A stretch of DNA of 64,000 bases from Rhabdochlamydiaceae bacterium (GTDB taxonomy: Bacteria > Chlamydiota > Chlamydiia > Chlamydiales > Rhabdochlamydiaceae), in contig JAIELY010000003.1 in assembly GCA_019752555.1 (NCBI GenBank), forward strand, positions 28,458 to 92,457. Reading direction: 5' to 3'. This document shows positions 61,902 through 64,000 of this stretch, piece after piece; the stretch's first letter is position 1, and every line of letters starts with the position of its first letter. The position numbers and the translations under genes are program-made. The notes beneath the pieces were generated by a model. That model ran no database searches, was not told where the DNA came from, and saw only the letters and a list, made by a program, of their open reading frames with translations.

Positions 61902-62044
61902 CTCTTCTTATCTGATTAAATCCCTTCAAAATTCAAATAACATTTAATCTAAATTTGCATTAATAGATTAAAACAGTTAAAAACTTGACAATAAAACCAA
62001 TTAAATGAATAATCCACCATCTTTATTATAAAAATGGTGAAACA

Positions 62045-62917
62045 ATGAAATTACAACCAACTTCGGAATTCAAGGGTGTCAAATTTTTTGATGACGCATC
62101 TTCTTGCATTTCTAATTATGAGAACAGTCATTGGAGTAACAAAACCTTTAGCTTAGCAAAAAGCTTTGGAACCTTTTTTTTCCATCTTTTAAACAAGATG
62201 AACCGCTCTTTGAGATCGATGGATCCTCAAATTGACCCATTAACAAAACCCTCTAGAAACCTGTCCAAAAAAAGGCTTGTTGTTTGTATCCACGGGCTCA
62301 ATAACACCCCTCTCCAATTTAAAAAGATCATCGATGAAATACAGAAGAAAGATCTATCCGAGACAGATCTCTATCTCCCCTCTGTTCTTAAAAAAGGGAA
62401 TGCCAAGTTAGATGAAATGGTTAAACCGATTTTACAAGAGATCACAAGATGGGCGCAAACTTCTGGCGAGAAAGAATTGGTGTTAGTGGGAATCTCCAAT
62501 GGGGCTAGAATTTCACGCGCTATTGAAGCTAAGCTTGCTAAAAAAACTTCCACTTCAAATCTTAAAAAGCTCCACTTGGTATCGATTGTCGGAGCCTGCA
62601 AAGGATCTGCAGTAGCAGGTCTTGCTAATCAATTAGGATTGTCATGGCTCATGTCCAAAAATATCGCAGAAGAAATGCCTACAGACTCCTCTTCTAATCA
62701 CCGCCTGAATCAAAAATGGGAAAAGGGATTGTCTTGCGGTCCTCAACGTGAATATACTTTTATAGCTTCACCTCATGACTGGCAAGTATCCAACTATGAC
62801 TCCACATTAATGAACGTGAAGAAACATAATGCGCGCTATGCCATCGTCCCAGGTCATGGACATAATAGCATCGTCAATGCCGTAGCAGAATCTGTTGCTG
62901 AGGTGATTTTAAAATAA
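62045..62917 (+). CDS. Alpha/beta-hydrolase fold protein (esterase/lipase-like)
   Basis: 290 residues without signal peptide. VVCIHGLNNTPLQF is the oxyanion-loop HG motif; the nucleophile elbow is GISNGAR with Ser151; Asp245 (SPHDWQ) and His271/273 (GHGHNS) complete the triad. The N-terminal ~75 residues have a hydrophobic helix (SFGTFFFHLLNKM). AT-rich leader with TAACATTTAAT (61938-61948). Candidates: secreted lipase or phospholipase effector, or cytosolic esterase. Confidence 0.78.
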   Translation: MKLQPTSEFKGVKFFDDASSCISNYENSHWSNKTFSLAKSFGTFFFHLLNKMNRSLRSMDPQIDPLTKPSRNLSKKRLVVCIHGLNNTPLQFKKIIDEIQKKDLSETDLYLPSVLKKGNAKLDEMVKPILQEITRWAQTSGEKELVLVGISNGARISRAIEAKLAKKTSTSNLKKLHLVSIVGACKGSAVAGLANQLGLSWLMSKNIAEEMPTDSSSNHRLNQKWEKGLSCGPQREYTFIASPHDWQVSNYDSTLMNVKKHNARYAIVPGHGHNSIVNAVAESVAEVILK

Positions 62918-62926
62918 CCTCAGCAA
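62895..62926 (+). terminator. Hairpin across the hydrolase stop codon
   Basis: TTGCTGAGGT (62895-62904) pairs perfectly with ACCTCAGCAA (62917-62926); the TAA stop at 62915-62917 lies at the loop/arm junction. It is convergent with the adenylate-kinase-like gene and followed by a weak CTCTTT. Confidence 0.55.
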
Positions 62927-62937
62927 AAGCCTCTTTG

Positions 62938-63588
62938 TTAGGGTTGAAAAGGCCGTATCGGCGGTTTTTTGTGAAGCGCATTCAGGAACGTGGCATATCC
63001 CAATTTACAAGTGTCAATGTCGAAATTTCCTTCAAGCTCATAAAGAGAGTTAACCGGTTTATAGCGGTCAACAACAGCTTGGATTTTCGTATCAAATGCA
63101 TCAATCCTGTTTTTTGCCGCCTCATCAATAGAAGTTATCCGCTCGCCTAACGTTCCAGAACAAGTCGCACACTTGTCACCCATCTTAGAAGGAGAAAATT
63201 TTAAATTATAAATCTTATGACAGCTTTCGCATGTTTGACGATAAAAGATCCGTTCCAGTGCAAATTCTGGTTTCACTCTAATTAAAATAACGAAAACTCT
63301 GTCATTCCAGGCATTTTTTTTAATACAATCTTCGAAAGCTAAACAGTCTTTGATCGTCTCGGGATATCCCTTGAGAATGACACCCTTTCCCTCGGATGCA
63401 GCCTTTTCTAATCTTTGCAGGACAATATCTTGTATTCCTTCAGCAGCATCATGAATGTGCATTCCACTATGAAGCTCCACATATTCACCGCCTTTAGATT
63501 TAATCGCCTCCGCAAACGTTCCTTTTCCTGAACCTAAAGAGCCTAAAAGAACATAAATATATGGTTTAAATTCTGATGAGACACTCAT
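62938..63588 (-). CDS. Divergent adenylate-kinase-like P-loop protein
   Basis: 216 residues. P-loop GSLGSGKGT (16-24) and a zinc-type LID with two CxxC pairs (TCESCHKIYN; CATCSGTLGERI) are those of bacterial Adk. But the NMP-binding sites are altered: the usual GDLLR loop reads SGMHIHDA, and the DGFPRTxxQ motif reads KGYPETIKD, losing the conserved Arg and Gln. It may be a paralogue with another nucleotide or no activity. RBS GAGGAG. Whether a normal adk exists elsewhere is not visible. Confidence 0.78.
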   Translation of the reverse strand: MSVSSEFKPYIYVLLGSLGSGKGTFAEAIKSKGGEYVELHSGMHIHDAAEGIQDIVLQRLEKAASEGKGVILKGYPETIKDCLAFEDCIKKNAWNDRVFVILIRVKPEFALERIFYRQTCESCHKIYNLKFSPSKMGDKCATCSGTLGERITSIDEAAKNRIDAFDTKIQAVVDRYKPVNSLYELEGNFDIDTCKLGYATFLNALHKKPPIRPFQP

Positions 63589-63756
63589 TTTGACTCCTCG
63601 GTTGAGATTTTTTCACAGTTGAATCGTATTCAGCACGAAAATATTGGCATAAATCCACAATAAATCGCAAAACCAACACAAGATGTGAGCAAGATTGACA
63701 ATTTTTAAATATGGGCATAACATTTTTCCAAATACAAAATTGCCAAGGAGAAAATC

Positions 63757-64000
63757 ATGTCCCATATCAAAACCTACATCCATGGTTTAATCCTTGCTAC
63801 AACCCCTTCACTATTGCTTTATCCTGAAGCTCCGCCCTCTGTCATTTCCGAATCCAAAAGCCACTCTTATGACCTCACCTATGACGACATGATCGATTTC
63901 ATCCATGCTATCGAATCGGGTGAACTTGAAAACAAGTATTCTGCTCAAGAACTTGATCGGGTCATTGAATGGATCGCATATCTCGCTCAACAAGGTGTTC
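63757..64000 (+). CDS. Exported protein, 3' truncated by window edge
   Basis: The ATG at 63757 follows AAGGAGAA. The frame is open to the last base (81 codons). MSHIKTYIHGLILATTPSLLL looks like a signal peptide or anchor. SHSYDLTYDDMIDFIHAIES and YSAQELDRVIEWIAYLAQQG are helical and acidic. I do not recognise the family from this part. Confidence 0.7.
   Translation, partial: MSHIKTYIHGLILATTPSLLLYPEAPPSVISESKSHSYDLTYDDMIDFIHAIESGELENKYSAQELDRVIEWIAYLAQQGV

Noticed and set aside
1..64000. CRISPR arrays, rRNA genes, insertion sequences, prophage
   Set aside because: I saw no regularly spaced repeats, no rRNA-like sequence, no transposase motifs and no phage structural genes.

Overview
The window is most likely a piece of a chromosome from an environmental (Parachlamydiales-type) chlamydia. 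The reasons are: leuS next to the KDO transferase waaA; a fused aroDE with aroB-aroA-aroK-aroC; a Mip-type FKBP; a NUE-like SET protein; a nucleotide-translocase-like carrier; a Lpg1974/MOMP-like outer membrane protein; and many ankyrin, Ser-rich or otherwise effector-like proteins. A full-length aconitase, a malic enzyme, a glycerol operon and a type III polyketide synthase argue against the reduced Chlamydiaceae. I cannot fix the genus from sequence alone.

Layout. Bases 1-3150 hold leuS (5' cut by the window edge), waaA and a dihydrouridine synthase, all overlapping. Bases 3295-6870 hold two minus-strand host-interaction candidates: a small RING-like coiled-coil protein with a C-terminal CaaX box, and a 917-residue ankyrin + LRR protein. 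Aconitase (7107-9956) is followed by a strong terminator and two CAT-anticodon tRNAs (initiator and probably elongator Met). Bases 10390-20121 are accessory: a 766-residue ankyrin protein that also ends in a CaaX box, a frameshifted gene remnant, two tandem subtilisin-like proteases, a DUF4143 ATPase, an AbiEi/AbiEii-like toxin-antitoxin pair that looks damaged, and a small membrane protein.

Bases 20137-25543 hold two amino-acid transporters, a single-pass membrane protein and a three-gene family sharing an N-terminal module I do not recognise. Bases 25603-32162 hold a family 2 glycosyltransferase, a CBS-less IMPDH/GMPR-family enzyme, an HD phosphohydrolase, an NTT-like carrier, malic enzyme and thiol peroxidase. 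Bases 32389-41528 hold unknown proteins, a three-gene type III PKS operon with overlapping genes (PKS, membrane protein, methyltransferase), a TauE/SafE exporter, a secreted arylsulfotransferase-like protein and a protein with a YopT-like (C58) Cys-His-Asp triad. Bases 41566-49393 hold a dicarboxylate/amino acid symporter, a secreted HAD protein and the shikimate genes.

Bases 49390-58190 hold the MOMP-like porin, effector-like proteins, an exported UPRT-like protein followed by an exported FAD/GDI-like protein, an RluA pseudouridine synthase, Mip, the SET protein and the aquaglyceroporin glpF. Bases 58274-61901 form a translationally coupled glpK-glpD-histidine phosphatase operon. The window ends with an alpha/beta hydrolase, a divergent adenylate-kinase-like protein and the start of an exported protein.

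Taken together, housekeeping operons (TCA entry, shikimate, glycerol, LPS) alternate with effector-like genes that sit behind very AT-rich leaders. The best candidates for undescribed biology are the paired CaaX-box proteins, the three-gene GYP-module family, the type III PKS operon, the C58-like protease, the exported UPRT/GDI-like pair, and a recurring ATTAAATGTTA element upstream of three effector-like loci.
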